Assembly: GCA_905160935.1 (NCBI GenBank)
Contig: CAJHZI010000183.1
Span: 410,001-474,000, forward strand
Length of the DNA: 64,000 nucleotides
Direction of reading: 5' to 3'
Origin: Enchytraeus crypticus
Taxonomy: Eukaryota; Annelida; Clitellata; Enchytraeida; Enchytraeidae
In this document: piece after piece, positions 54,193 through 64,000 of the stretch
Layout of the letters: each line of letters begins with the position of its first letter
Numbering within the stretch: the first letter of the stretch is position 1
The notes under the pieces: model-generated
Seen by the model: the letters and a program-made list of their open reading frames with translations, nothing else
What the model was told of the DNA's origin: nothing
Databases searched by the model: none
Position numbers and translations under genes: made by a program

Positions 54193-54330
54193 CAGGCCTC
54201 TCTCTCTTAGTGCACTGCCTATTGGCATGTCCATGGTATATAACGCCTCCACTCTTCTATGTCTTCCGCTTTTCTCTTCATGTCCACAAACGAGTGGATC
54301 CTTAAATCATCTGCATGTATAACATTCCTT
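54193..54330 (-). mobile_element. Non-LTR retrotransposon 3' end
   Basis: In reverse complement it reads ACATGCAGATGATTTAAGGA, CATGAAGAGAAAAGCGGAAG and GAGGCGTTATATACCATGGA, then GCAGTGCACTAAGAGAG, as in the copy at 5150-5278. Confidence 0.8.
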
Positions 54331-54339
54331 TTGATACAG

Positions 54340-55085
54340 CATTATTCTTGGGGTATTCTGCTTATGCCAAGGTAAGCCTATATTATTTCAATTTAATTGC
54401 TGGAATATAAAAAAATTAATAATGATTTAATTTGTAAATACAAAATACCCTATCTCTCAGTCGAATTACCGAATCTTCGAATATGTATTACTTTTTAAAA
54501 TGAAACTATTCATCTGTAAGTATTTAAATAAATTAAATATCCTAACTAATTTAGCTGATCACGTACAATTTCTATACAGTTGAATGACTATAGTACAGAT
54601 TATACTAATACTATACTAATGCTATAGACTATGCTAATGACTTTAGTGAGTGACTATATGCTTTGAAAGAATCTATTTTAGTTATTTTATTTTAAAGATT
54701 TAATTTTAACTGAAGCCTTCAGTTGGCACAAATAACACTAAAGTTACTCATGTAAATAGTTTAATGTTAGTATTGTAATTAATTAATTATTCCTATATTA
54801 TGAGCAAGAGTTTACCAGCATCGTAAAGGTGTGACTAATGCGTGAAGCCAGCTGAGCGCATCCTACGCAGCATAGCGTTAAGTCTAGCTATGCCGATATA
54901 ACTATTTGTTCATTAGTGGTATAACAGTAAAGTATAGAATACTAGTACTAGTACTAGAGGTGTACCGTTAGTATTAGTAATTTAGTACTGGTATATATAG
55001 CGCTGCAAGTATTCTGTTCATGTAGCCAATAATATATAATAGCACATTATATACAGTACTATATACAGGTATATTTATAGGCCTC

Positions 55086-55086
<1 letters not shown>
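54340..55086. other. AT-rich DNA without recognisable genes
   Basis: Contains short ACTAGTACTAGTACTAG repeats near 54940 only. Confidence 0.45.

Positions 55087-55162
<76 letters not shown>
55087..55162. repeat. (TA)n microsatellite
   Basis: About 74 bp of pure TA. Confidence 0.95.
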
Positions 55163-55166
<4 letters not shown>

Positions 55167-55373
55167 ACTTAAGACTTAAATATATTAGTTATGAAATTTA
55201 ATCTCACGGAAAACTGCGCAAGTTCGAGATCAGTGGAGAAAAAAGAGCTGGAGAGACTAGGCCTCTCTAGTGTCCACAAAGTAACGACACATTTGAGCTC
55301 GATATAGACTGTAGGCCTATATAATATATATTATAATATATATAAATATAATTATATATATATATACATTATA

Positions 55374-55490
55374 TCATCATCATCATCTCTCCTTGAATCC
55401 TAGTTTAACTAGGATCGGGATACGAATAGACTGTCTTAAATCCTCTCTGTCCTACATCATATCATCCATTAGAACAATCCCCTATTTGTG
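55374..55490 (-). repeat. Repeat C copy 5
   Basis: (ATC)n, CCTAGTTTAACTAGGATCGG and GATACGAATAGACTG in reverse orientation, truncated. Confidence 0.75.
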
Positions 55491-55887
55491 ACTTAACCAG
55501 TGATGTTATCAGTTCGCATTATCAACATCTTTACACTGTTTTTACAGCCGTCTACAAAAGACTTGAAAGAAATTTTCTCAAATTATTATCGTGCGATTGT
55601 TCTAAGAGTCTACCTGTATACATTAGACCCACGTGACGGTTTTTTAAATAAAATTGTGTGAAAATGTATGTTTTCTAGATTACAAGATTTGACTCTACTA
55701 CAATCTACAAATGATGTGTATTTAATGTTTGAGGAAATCAATATTTGAAAATGAATAAAGTTTCCAAGTTTTTAAACCTAAGGTGACGAAACTACCTACT
55801 CTGTGCACAACCGATGTGGCACCAGAAAACAACAACAACAACAGCATCAATACTGACAACGAATCAAGGTAATGCCAATCAGTTAAC

Positions 55888-56784
55888 ATGAGTCAGAAGG
55901 ACAGTTCAGTTAAAGCAGCAGCTGAAGCAGCTGCATCAGCAGCTGACACAGCTGCGTCGACAGCTGAAACAGAAAACGACGATGATATGCTGGCTGCAAT
56001 GGCAGCAGCTGATTCTATCGATGCAGCTCTTGAGGATGAGGATGATCGAGACGAAGATGACGATGAAATTTTCTCAACAGTCACGATGAATTCTCCAGTA
56101 CCTTCGTCTTCCTCACAGACAACCACATCCGGAGGTTCACTGGGAAATCACTCAGCCAGACGTAGAACTGTATCAGAAGAAATCTTTTCAAGTACAACTA
56201 TTCAGGAAGTGGCATCTGCAAGATCCACAGCTGTATCACCGCCAGGAACCATCTCAGCAGCTGCAGCAGCAGCAGCAGCCCAGACCACACCCAAAGCGAG
56301 CAGAATGGTTGCTGCGGTAGCTGCAGCAAAGGCCACTCAGGCTGCTACCAGATCCACTAGATCCTCCTCCATTACAGCAGCGTCCAGAAGAAGAAGAAAG
56401 ACGTATCAGAGGAGCATTAGCTGTGACGATTATCATGATCCTATCGAAGAACCCATAACGTTTCTATCCCTGGAAAACGGAATGCAAACGTCCAACAGCA
56501 GTCGTGGGCAGTCCGTAGAGGCGCTTGACGAGCAGGGAAAGATACTCCAGGGGTTCCTGGCCTCCGCCGGGATTCTGTCCTCACCAGGGACGATGAGTCG
56601 CCAGCAGTCCGTGGGACCTACGACGGTGAGCTTCGGGAGTCAGCCTAACCGAGCGATACTCGAGGCTCTGAGGGACATAGACCTGCCGGACTACTCCCCC
56701 AGGGCCGATACCTGGCCTCGCCGCGCCCGGCTCTCCATCGATAGACAGATTCTGGGCATTAGAGAGGCGGCCGAGCTTAATCAG
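55888..56784 (+). CDS. Exon 1: Ala/acidic and Ser-rich N-terminus
   Basis: 299 codons, donor AATCAG|GTAGAA in phase 0. It contains a poly-Ala run (AAAAAAAA), an acidic run (EDEDDRDEDDDEIF) and RILEALRDIDLPDYSP-like text near the end (NRAILEALRDIDLPDYSPRA). No domain recognised. Confidence 0.85.
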
Positions 56785-56874
56785 GTAGAATGCGGAGAAA
56801 ATGTGTAATAAATTCTGAAAATAAATCGGATTATATATATAAAATATATATAAAATATATATAATATATATAAT

Positions 56875-56929
<55 letters not shown>

Positions 56930-57014
56930 TATATTATATTATATATATAATAATAATTATATATTATATTATAAATCGGCTAGTTATTGAATTATATATA
57001 TAATATATATCTAT

Positions 57015-57057
<43 letters not shown>

Positions 57058-60000
57058 GCTAATATCATCGAGACGAATTTAGTATAAGTTTTCTGCATTC
57101 TATGAAGGATTTCGGTATAGGGCAGTAGTTTAGATAATTATCATTATCTAAACTACTGGAGTATGGTTATCTAAATATCTTTGCTATGATTATTTCAAAT
57201 ACTACACTATAATGTTCTACATTACTGTAATATGATGTGTAATATGATGTGTAATATGATGTGTAATATGATGTGTAATATGATGTGTAATATGATGTGT
57301 AATATGATGTGTAATATGATGTGTAATATGATGTGTAATATGATGTGTAATATGATGTGTAATATGATGTGTAATATGATGTGTAATGATGTGTAATATG
57401 ATGTGTAATATGATGTGTAATATGATGTGTAATATGATGTGTAATATGATGTGTAATATGATGTGTAATATGATGTGTAATATGATGTGTAATATGATGT
57501 GTAATATGATGTGTAATATGATGTGTAATATGATGTGTAATATGATATATAATGAATACACTTGTGCAGTATGTTTATATAAACTATATGTATATATGTA
57601 TATAAACTATATGTTTATTTTACTATATGTGTTTATCAAATAATCGCCATAGTATCATCGTAACTAATGCACTTTGTTTATCTAAACAACTCTACTATAA
57701 GAATCTCTGCTACTGAACTACAAATTACTAAATTTCTGACTACTGATACGTCGTATTAACAGCTACAGTAATCATAGTTTAGTATTTAATAGTAGTCGAT
57801 GCTGTGGTACAATGGTAACTGTGCAGTTTCACACAAAACTGAAATAAAACTGAAACACAACTGAATAGTTTTCCATTGTTTTCTTCAGATGATATCAATG
57901 AGGAGTCGCAGGAGGAGAAGATACCCGTGTTGCGGCCTATCGTTCACCCAGTGTTGCCTCAAGTGCCTGCTCACCAGCACCAGCATCAGGGGCATCCTGG
58001 GTGCTATAGGGATCCTAGGGGCGGGGTGTGTCGTCGGCGGAATAGTTCTGGGCGCTATTAACTTGTCGGGTAATGGCTACGTCGCCGCGTCTGTGATACT
58101 AATAGGTGAGTATTCTAGACACATGCTGTGCTATAAAATGCTTTGCTTTGTAGTATACTGTTACAAAGTATGTGTGTTTATTTTAAGAATTTGGAATATG
58201 CAGACAGGAATAAGTGTTGCGGGATGGTATTAGTACTGGTCTACATAAGAGTGGTACTACTTCCACTCATATGTAGACATTTTTTACTAGTTTATATATT
58301 AATTTAAATATAATTGTTATTTAGCTTATTATTGCTATTGAACTCTTTCTATAAAGTAGTCTCGAAGACCGAGTTCGGCCATGACACTGCTGTATATGTT
58401 TTCGTTGTTAATAGTAATAAAAGATCATAATATAAATTTCAAAACAAAAAAATCTGCTATGAACTATTCAACGCTGTTTAATGAAATGTAAAGTAATGCA
58501 GTACTACACATTATGGTGCAGTACTTACATTGCAGTGCGGTGTTCGGTGAAGTGCACTGAAGTGCGGTGAAGAGTGGTAAAGTGTGCTGAAGTGCAGTCA
58601 AGTGCAGTATAGTGCAGTGAAGTACAGTGTAATTCAGTGAAGTGCAGTGTAGTGAAATTAAGCGAGTGAATTGCGGCGAGTGCGGTTACTCAAGTGTGAT
58701 TCAGTGTAATTCAGTGGAGTACTGCACAGTGCTGTATAGTTCAGCTACTATGATCAAAGCCAACGTCAGAGAGGGCATTCGGTTGTTGAACGCCTAGGCT
58801 ACTGAAATGGCTACAAATTTTCTGAAAAGAATGGAAGTGTTTCCATCCCATAGAGAAGAGTGGAGGTCTATTCGTATCCCGATCTTAACTAAACTGTGAG
58901 TCAAGGGAAGAAGAAGAAGATGATGATTCTTATGAGGCTAAATAGTACTAAATATTTCAGTAACAACTTGCACTATTTGAACTGTACATTAAACGACATT
59001 AATATGTAATGAAAATTTTAGTGAAAAACTAATTTCATTAATTAATGTATTTATTTTGTTTTCAGATTCAACAATTTATTTCATCATAGTTGATTATTAT
59101 TTTAACATTTTGTTTTCTAACCATTTTATTTTCTTCAATTTTATTTAATTATAGTAGCTTTTGCCGTGTTTTATTTTCTATAAATATAACATTTTAACCT
59201 CTTATTTATATATCCTTTTAGTTATTTTCTTCTCTAATTTTTACTTAACTATATTAACGGTTGCCATGGTTTAATTTCTATTTTCTATTGGTTGCATGTT
59301 TTAATTTATATTTTAACTTCTTGTTTATAGCTCCTTTTGGTAATTTTCTACTTTAATTTTTACTTAATTGTATGAACGGTTGCAATATTTTAATTTCTAT
59401 TTTAACTTGATTTTATGTTGATTTTATTATTATTTATTATTTCATTTATTATAATTTATTAGTTATTATTTATATAATAATTATTGTTATTCTTGTCTAT
59501 ATTCTTATTATTTATTTTCTTCTTTATTTTTACTTAATTATATTTACTGATGACGTATTTTAATTTCCATTTTCACTTCATATTGATATCTCCTTGTTTT
59601 TATTTTCTTCTTGAATTTTACTTAACTATATTGACTGACGTATTTTAATTTCTATTTTCTGAAAGCTCTTGGCCTCATCTTGATCGTGATGATCTGCGTG
59701 GGCTGGAGGTGTGTGCCTGACGGGCAGGAGCCCTGCCACACTCTTTGTAAGCTCAACGATGGGGGAGAGAGGGGCCTGGACGACTCGGGGCCCACTCTGG
59801 GAGGCCCCCTCGCCCAGCTCAGTCAGCAGAGGGGCGGCAGTATGTGGTATGGGGGTGAGTGAAATTAGTATACCAGTCAGTCTGTTGTTTTAGATAGTCG
59901 GAATTTTCATAGCAAACATTTTACATTTGATCAACAGAAACAGACGTTGAAATTTGTCTCCTTAACTTTCTTTTTATTGGGATAAGTGAAATTAGTTTAC

Positions 60001-61976
60001 CTGTCTGTTATTTTGATAGTCGACATTTTCTTAGCAAGCATTTTATATTTGATCAACAGAAACAGACGTTGAAATTTGCCTCCTTAACTTTTTTTTATTG
60101 GGATAAGTGAAATTAGTTTACCTGTCTGTTGTTTTGATAGTCGACATTTTCTTAGCAAGCATTTTATATTTGATCAACAGAAACAGACGTTGAAATTTGC
60201 CTCCTTAACTTTTTTTTTATTGGGATAAGTGAAATTAGTTTACCTGTCTGTTGTTTTGATAGTCGACATTTTCTTAGCAAGCATTTTATATTTGATCAAC
60301 AGAAACAGACGTTGAAATTTGCCTCCTTAACTTTTTTTTTATTGGGATAAGTGAAATTAGTTTACCTGTCTGTTGTTTTGATAGTCGACATTTTCTTAGC
60401 AAGCATTTTATATTTGATCAACAGAAACAGACGTTGAAATTTGCCTCCTTAACTTTTCTTTTAAAGGCTTAAATAAAGATATTCGAAGATACTGTCAATT
60501 AAGTGATTGAAGCCTGCCAACAATCTTAATATTTGTTTGATTTTGTGCACTTTGCTCCATTTTTCTTCATTTATATATTCTGACTTAGAAGAGCAATATA
60601 AAACGGTTGTTAGCCTGAAAGTTAAGTGCTAAGTGCGAAGTGTTGACTTAGATGTCGCTCAGATGATCTCATATCATCATTCGTGACAGAGGTTAATTAG
60701 GACGTCTAAATACCTGATTGTGTTTGGTGCGAATAGCAAAACTATTTGTTTGATTATTAATTACCTTCGCTTTACTATTCGCGTATTGGTTGGCTGATCG
60801 ACTGATTGTTGTCTGATTGATTGATTAATCGATGTCCGGTCTATTGATTGATTTATTGGTAGATTGAATTACTTCTTGAGTGATTGATTGGATTGATTGA
60901 TTTATTGATTGACTTATTGTTTGATTGATTGACTGTTTGCTTGATTGATTACTTGATTGATTGACTGATTACTTGTTTGATTGACTGATTGCGTGATTGA
61001 ATGACTGATTGCTCGATTGATTGACTGATTGCTTGATTGTTTGACTGATTGCTTGATTGTTTGACTGATTGCTTGATTGTTTGACTGATTGCTTGATTGA
61101 TTGACCGATTGCTTGATTGATTGACCGATTGCTTAACTTATTTGTTTTAGGAGTTTTGTATTCTGACTATCAATTCGGACCGCCTCCTCCGGCCTACACG
61201 GAGAATGTCAATCAATTACGACGCTCCGCCTCTGTCCTAACTTCAGCCACTGCAGCAGACCTTGACAACGTCAGCACCACGGGCTCGATCCCGCCCACTT
61301 ACCGGTCACACATCAGTGTACGCCCTACTATCTTTCAGAATCTATTTGGAGGAGGAGGGCCAGGGTCTTCTTATGCTCCGCCTCCTGCCTATGATAGACA
61401 GGTAAGTGGGCGTGTCTTCATTTCTCAAGTGTTAGTACATTTCCCAGTTTGTTTTTAATATATAAAACTCCTACATCGTTCCTAATATTGGTGACGTCCC
61501 TGCAGTTTCCCCGACCCCATTTTATCCATGACTCAGGCCTTATTCGGCTTTAGTAGCCAACCTCCTAACCTAACCGAGAAGTCCGAGAAGTCCGAGATGT
61601 CCCCTTTCCATCTGAGTCTATTATTAAGTTTACTTCCGACGATTTCTTTAATTGGGAATTGGACTTTTCACTTTTTGAACTTCATGTGTTCATACATCGC
61701 AAATGGAGTGAGACCTCTTATGTATCAGTTTAATAGGAGCTAAAGCTAGAGCTAAGGTCATTTTAGCTTCAGCTTTTTGTCTCAAAATTTAAATTGAGCT
61801 TATAACGTTATCTTTTATATTAGACTAAGTTGCGACTAAAGTATCATAAATTTTATATTATAATAATAATGTGAAACACTCATTAAGAAGCCAAATCGAA
61901 TGATAGAAAATCAGTATAATTAATGGGTTAAAGGTGCTAATTAAATCAATATCTATAATTCAATTAAATATTACAG

Positions 61977-62053
<77 letters not shown>

Positions 62054-64000
62054 TACATATGTAATGCATTTTAATCTATGCACATTTAATGAACTTAAGT
62101 ATTATTAATTAAGTATTATTTACTCGGTATTATTAAAATGTTACAGCAATCTTACAATAAGTATATAATAACAAAATTAATTACCTGATATAATATGCAT
62201 ATTGCCATCATTTAAAAACTGAAATACTACTTTACTAATTAATAGCCAGTCTAATAGTTCTAGGTATCATCCTGAGTACTAGTAACGCTTTGTTCTATCT
62301 ATCCACAACAGGTATCAAACCTATCCATGCGATCAATGCAAAGCCTGGCCGGAATAGTAAATCCCGCCTTCCTTGATTCCGAATCCGGACCTCCACCCCT
62401 GCTCCGGGAGACTTCCGTTCAGGATACACTCCAGGCTTTATTCGAGCAGCCCACGCTGACTCCGGACGGAACGATAATGATCTCCCTCTCGTCGTCCGAC
62501 GATCCTGAAAAATCTTCCGGGATTGCACCAGCACCTCCTGCCACCCAGTACGTCTCCGTGCCTCCTCCAGCTACCCTGACGACCATCTCAGAAGAGATCT
62601 TCCCAGAGAGTCGACGTGGAAGTCTTCAGTCGCCGCATATGACGTTCGAAGATGGAGGAATAATGGTGGTTGATATCGAGACTGGTGAGGAGGATTCTCG
62701 GCGAAACGATCTTAGTCCTACGGAAGTCATCGCTTTGGTGGAAATTCACCGGGAACTGGAAAGCGAGACGTCGAGCGAGGCTGGTTCCAGCGTTACTAGA
62801 TCAAGTGGAACTGGAAAAAGAAGCGGAGAGGATAGAAGTCTCACTGGAAATCAAATGAATGATATCAAGTTGCAGGTTGAGGAGCCGATAGTGACCGATC
62901 AATTGCAAGGTAGGACGGATGGCGAAGTTCTCTACAACAGAAAAGAAGAAAAAGAAAAGGAAGACCTTCAAACCTGGTCAAGCAACGAAAATACGATTGT
63001 TCCAAATTTTAAGGAAATTCCTCTCAAAAGGACTTCGAGTCATCCTCTTCCGGCTGTCAGCCCAAAATCTTTTCCTCTTGTCGGAGTTCCAGGGACATTA
63101 GCCCCTGGTGATTGTGATTGTGAATCCAAGGCTTCAGAAAGGCGGAGTCAAAGTGAGCCGCTTATCACAGGAAATCCTAATTTGAAAGCAAAAATGCTTG
63201 TGAGCGATACAGTCGGCTGTAGAAACGAACCCGTGTCGTCTGGATCTAGCAGTTCTGGAATTTCTTCAAGGACGGAAGTTGCTAGAACTTCTTCCAACTC
63301 TTCGGCAGAGTCCTTTGCGAAATCTCCATCCACTCCAGCGAAAATCTCTCCGCCAAAGTTTGCATCCCCGCTTGTGTCACAATCCAGTAGAAAATCGTCA
63401 GTGGATGATAAGAAGGCATTTGAAACATTTACGAAGAATTTAAATGACTGTCGAAGCTCTAGAGGAAGTTTGAAATCTGGATCACTTACGTCACGATTGC
63501 AGAGCGAGACAGTATCAGAGGAGCCTTCAAGTAGACGCAGCAGCTCTGGAAGTCTCGCTGTATTCAGAAAACCTAAATCCGACGTTAAAACTGAGAACTT
63601 TAAAATTGAAGAGAACGGCACTAGGCATAACGCTGACGACAAAAACCCAAGACCTCGCTCGCTGGAGGGAATCCCGCATGAATTTAGATTAAGGACCTGG
63701 AGTGCAGGTTCTACGGGTGGTCTAAAGAGGACTTCCGAAGGATTTGAGGCAGTTAGGACGAGAGAAGAGCTGATTGGAGATAATTCTCTGGATTTATTCT
63801 CTCAGAGTAGCAGAATAAAACCGTTTAACTCTGGGTTTAGCAAAAGTGTAGGCAGACCTTTTATAGGCATTCTCTGCGACAGTATGGCCGATGGAGCGAT
63901 GGGCACGAGAAGGAAGAGTTCATTGGAGAGCATCAGTCCATCGAGCAGACTTAGGACCTGGAGCGCTGGATCTAGGGATAGGATGGAAAGGCCACTTGCA
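55888..64000 (+). CDS. Large double-pass membrane protein with PPxY motifs (3' end outside window)
   Basis: Five exons: 55888-56784, 57889-58105, 59666-59854, 61151-61401 and 62312-64000+. All junctions are GT-AG and the phases (0, 1, 1, 0) fit. They give 1081 codons, still open at the window edge. Order: an Ala- and Asp/Glu-rich N-terminus; Ser/Arg-rich segments (RRRTVSEEIF, SRRRRKTYQRSIS); a Cys-rich juxtamembrane stretch (CCGLSFTQCCLKC, likely palmitoylated); two helices (GILGAIGILGAGCVVGGIVL and LILIVMICVGW) forming a hairpin with both ends probably cytosolic; three PPxY motifs (PPAY, PPTY, PPAY); and a Ser-rich tail of over 560 residues with RLRTWSAGS twice. PPxY binds WW domains, for example of NEDD4-type ubiquitin ligases, so a membrane adaptor role is a reasonable inference. 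Named family not recognised. Met 55888 is the first in-frame ATG seen, but an upstream exon is possible. Confidence 0.82.
56876..57054. repeat. (TA)n tracts in intron 1
   Basis: Pure TA at 56876-56925 and 57018-57054 with AT-rich DNA between. Confidence 0.95.
57226..57548. repeat. 12-bp minisatellite (TGTAATATGATG)n
   Basis: About 27 nearly identical units; one unit near 57380 lacks a few bases, which shifts the phase. The Ile-Ile-Leu-His and Met-Met-Cys-Asn frames are artefacts. It lies in intron 1 of the PPxY gene. Confidence 0.97.
57889..58105 (+). CDS. Exon 2: basic, Cys cluster and first TM helix
   Basis: Acceptor TGTTTTCTTCAG|ATGATATC, donor CTAATAG|GTGAGT. Reads MISMRSRRRRRYPCCG, then the first helix and NLSGNGYVAASVILI, which starts the second helix. 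Confidence 0.88.
58520..58745. repeat. Degenerate AGTGCAGTGA repeat
   Basis: Many imperfect GTGAAGTGCAGT units of 10-14 bp in intron 2. Confidence 0.8.
58750..58925 (+). repeat. Repeat C copy 6
   Basis: GCCAACGTCAGAGAGGGCAT, TCGGTTGTTGAACGCCTAGG and a (GAA)(GAT)n tail; the head is missing. Confidence 0.75.
58930..59660. other. T-rich intron 2 DNA with repeated TTTTAATTTCTATTTT
   Basis: Five or six diverged copies of a unit of about 110 bp built on TACTTAATTATATT..GTTTTAATTTCTATTTT lead up to the exon 3 acceptor. Confidence 0.6.
59666..59854 (+). CDS. Exon 3: second TM helix and linker
   Basis: Acceptor ATTTTCTGAAAG|CTCTTGG, donor ATGGGG|GTGAGT. Reads ALGLILIVMICVGWRCVPDG, then EPCHTLCKLNDGGERGLDD and a Gly/Gln-rich end. 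Confidence 0.88.
59855..60466. repeat. About 121-bp tandem repeat starting at the exon 3 splice donor
   Basis: Five copies begin at 59855, 59981, 60102, 60224 and 60346 (spacing 126, 121, 122, 122). The first starts with the real donor GTGAGTGAAATTAG; the later ones have ATAAGTGAAATTAG in its place. Copies 2-5 are almost identical. Confidence 0.95.
60790..61135. repeat. (GATT)n-type tetranucleotide repeat
   Basis: TTGATTGACTGATTGC units run up to the exon 4 acceptor, so the branch-point region of intron 3 lies in the repeat. Confidence 0.92.
61151..61401 (+). CDS. Exon 4: three PPxY motifs
   Basis: Acceptor ATTTGTTTTAG|GAGTTTTG, consensus donor GACAG|GTAAGT. FGPPPPAYTEN, GSIPPTYRSH and YAPPPAYDRQ hold the PPxY motifs in 80 residues. 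Confidence 0.9.
61402..62311 (+). other. Intron 4 of the PPxY gene
   Basis: 910-bp intron with a (TA)n tract at 61977-62051. The open frame at 61528-61743 shows no family motif. Confidence 0.8.
62312..64000 (+). CDS. Exon 5: long Ser-rich cytoplasmic tail, open at window edge
   Basis: Acceptor ATCCACAACAG|GTATCAAAC. It is open for 563 codons with no stop. Notable are LSPTEVIALVEIHRELES, several basophilic-kinase-like RRxS sites (RRSQSEP, RRKSSLESIS), EEIFPES echoing EEIFSST of exon 1, and RLRTWSAGS at about 63690 and 63950. Three shorter frames in this interval are shadows. Confidence 0.88.

Noticed and set aside
57217-57643. Long Ile-Ile-Leu-His and Met-Met-Cys-Asn frames
   Set aside because: Artefact of the 12-bp minisatellite, whose period is a multiple of three.
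63148-63642. 164-codon minus frame
   Set aside because: Shadow of exon 5 of the plus-strand PPxY gene, whose frame is open for 563 codons with matching splice phase.

Overview
The window is AT-rich animal nuclear DNA. Evidence for this is the split genes with GT-AG introns, the tRNA- and 5S-derived SINEs, non-LTR retrotransposon remnants, DNA transposons with inverted repeats, and about 18 long (TA)n tracts. The genes (mab-21, laminin G/sushi membrane protein, cholinesterase-family exon) and the repeat content suggest a marine invertebrate bilaterian; I cannot fix the phylum. Most lines of open frame in the window are microsatellite or repeat artefacts.

Genes, left to right. (1) 6423-11492, minus: a complete mab-21/MAB21L-type gene in four exons. 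The splice phases fit exactly and give 359 codons, the same length as vertebrate MAB21L1/2. (2) 19052-19333, minus: one exon of a cholinesterase/neuroligin-family protein, frameshifted by a 4-bp tandem duplication and cut off at its 3' end. (3) About 19334-21456, minus: a GC-richer block with coding-like but broken open frames that I do not recognise. (4) 26640-30528, minus: a tentative two-exon small gene. (5) 42166-47910, minus: the 3' part of a type I membrane protein (laminin G, sushi, transmembrane helix, proline/serine tail ending in a PDZ-ligand-like SEV). One intron carries an R4/Dong-like retrotransposon and the laminin G exon carries a SINE. (6) 55888-64000, plus: five exons of a large protein that runs off the window. 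It has an Ala/acidic N-terminus, a Cys cluster, a two-helix membrane hairpin, three PPxY motifs and a long Ser-rich tail. Genes 5 and 6 point away from each other across a repeat-filled interval.

Repeats make up most of the rest. I define SINE-A (tRNA-like, six copies), SINE-B (tRNA-like, three copies), repeat C (SINE with a (GAT)n tail, six copies, one with a 16-bp target-site duplication), repeat D (five copies) and repeat E (four copies, sharing its 5' head with repeat C). There are also non-LTR retrotransposon 3' ends (four copies of one family), a 5S-rRNA-derived fragment, a hAT-like element, a mariner-like MITE, a further inverted-repeat element and a mariner transposase remnant. Several tandem arrays are present (12-bp, 13-bp, 15-bp, 30-bp, 78-bp and about 121-bp units).

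The points most worth a second look are: the R4/Dong-like element lying in a TAA microsatellite; a SINE inside a laminin G exon that keeps the reading frame open; tandem duplications that start at splice sites in both membrane-protein genes; the PPxY double-pass membrane protein; and paired GATA palindromes just upstream of mab-21. I saw no CRISPR, operon or other prokaryote-like system.
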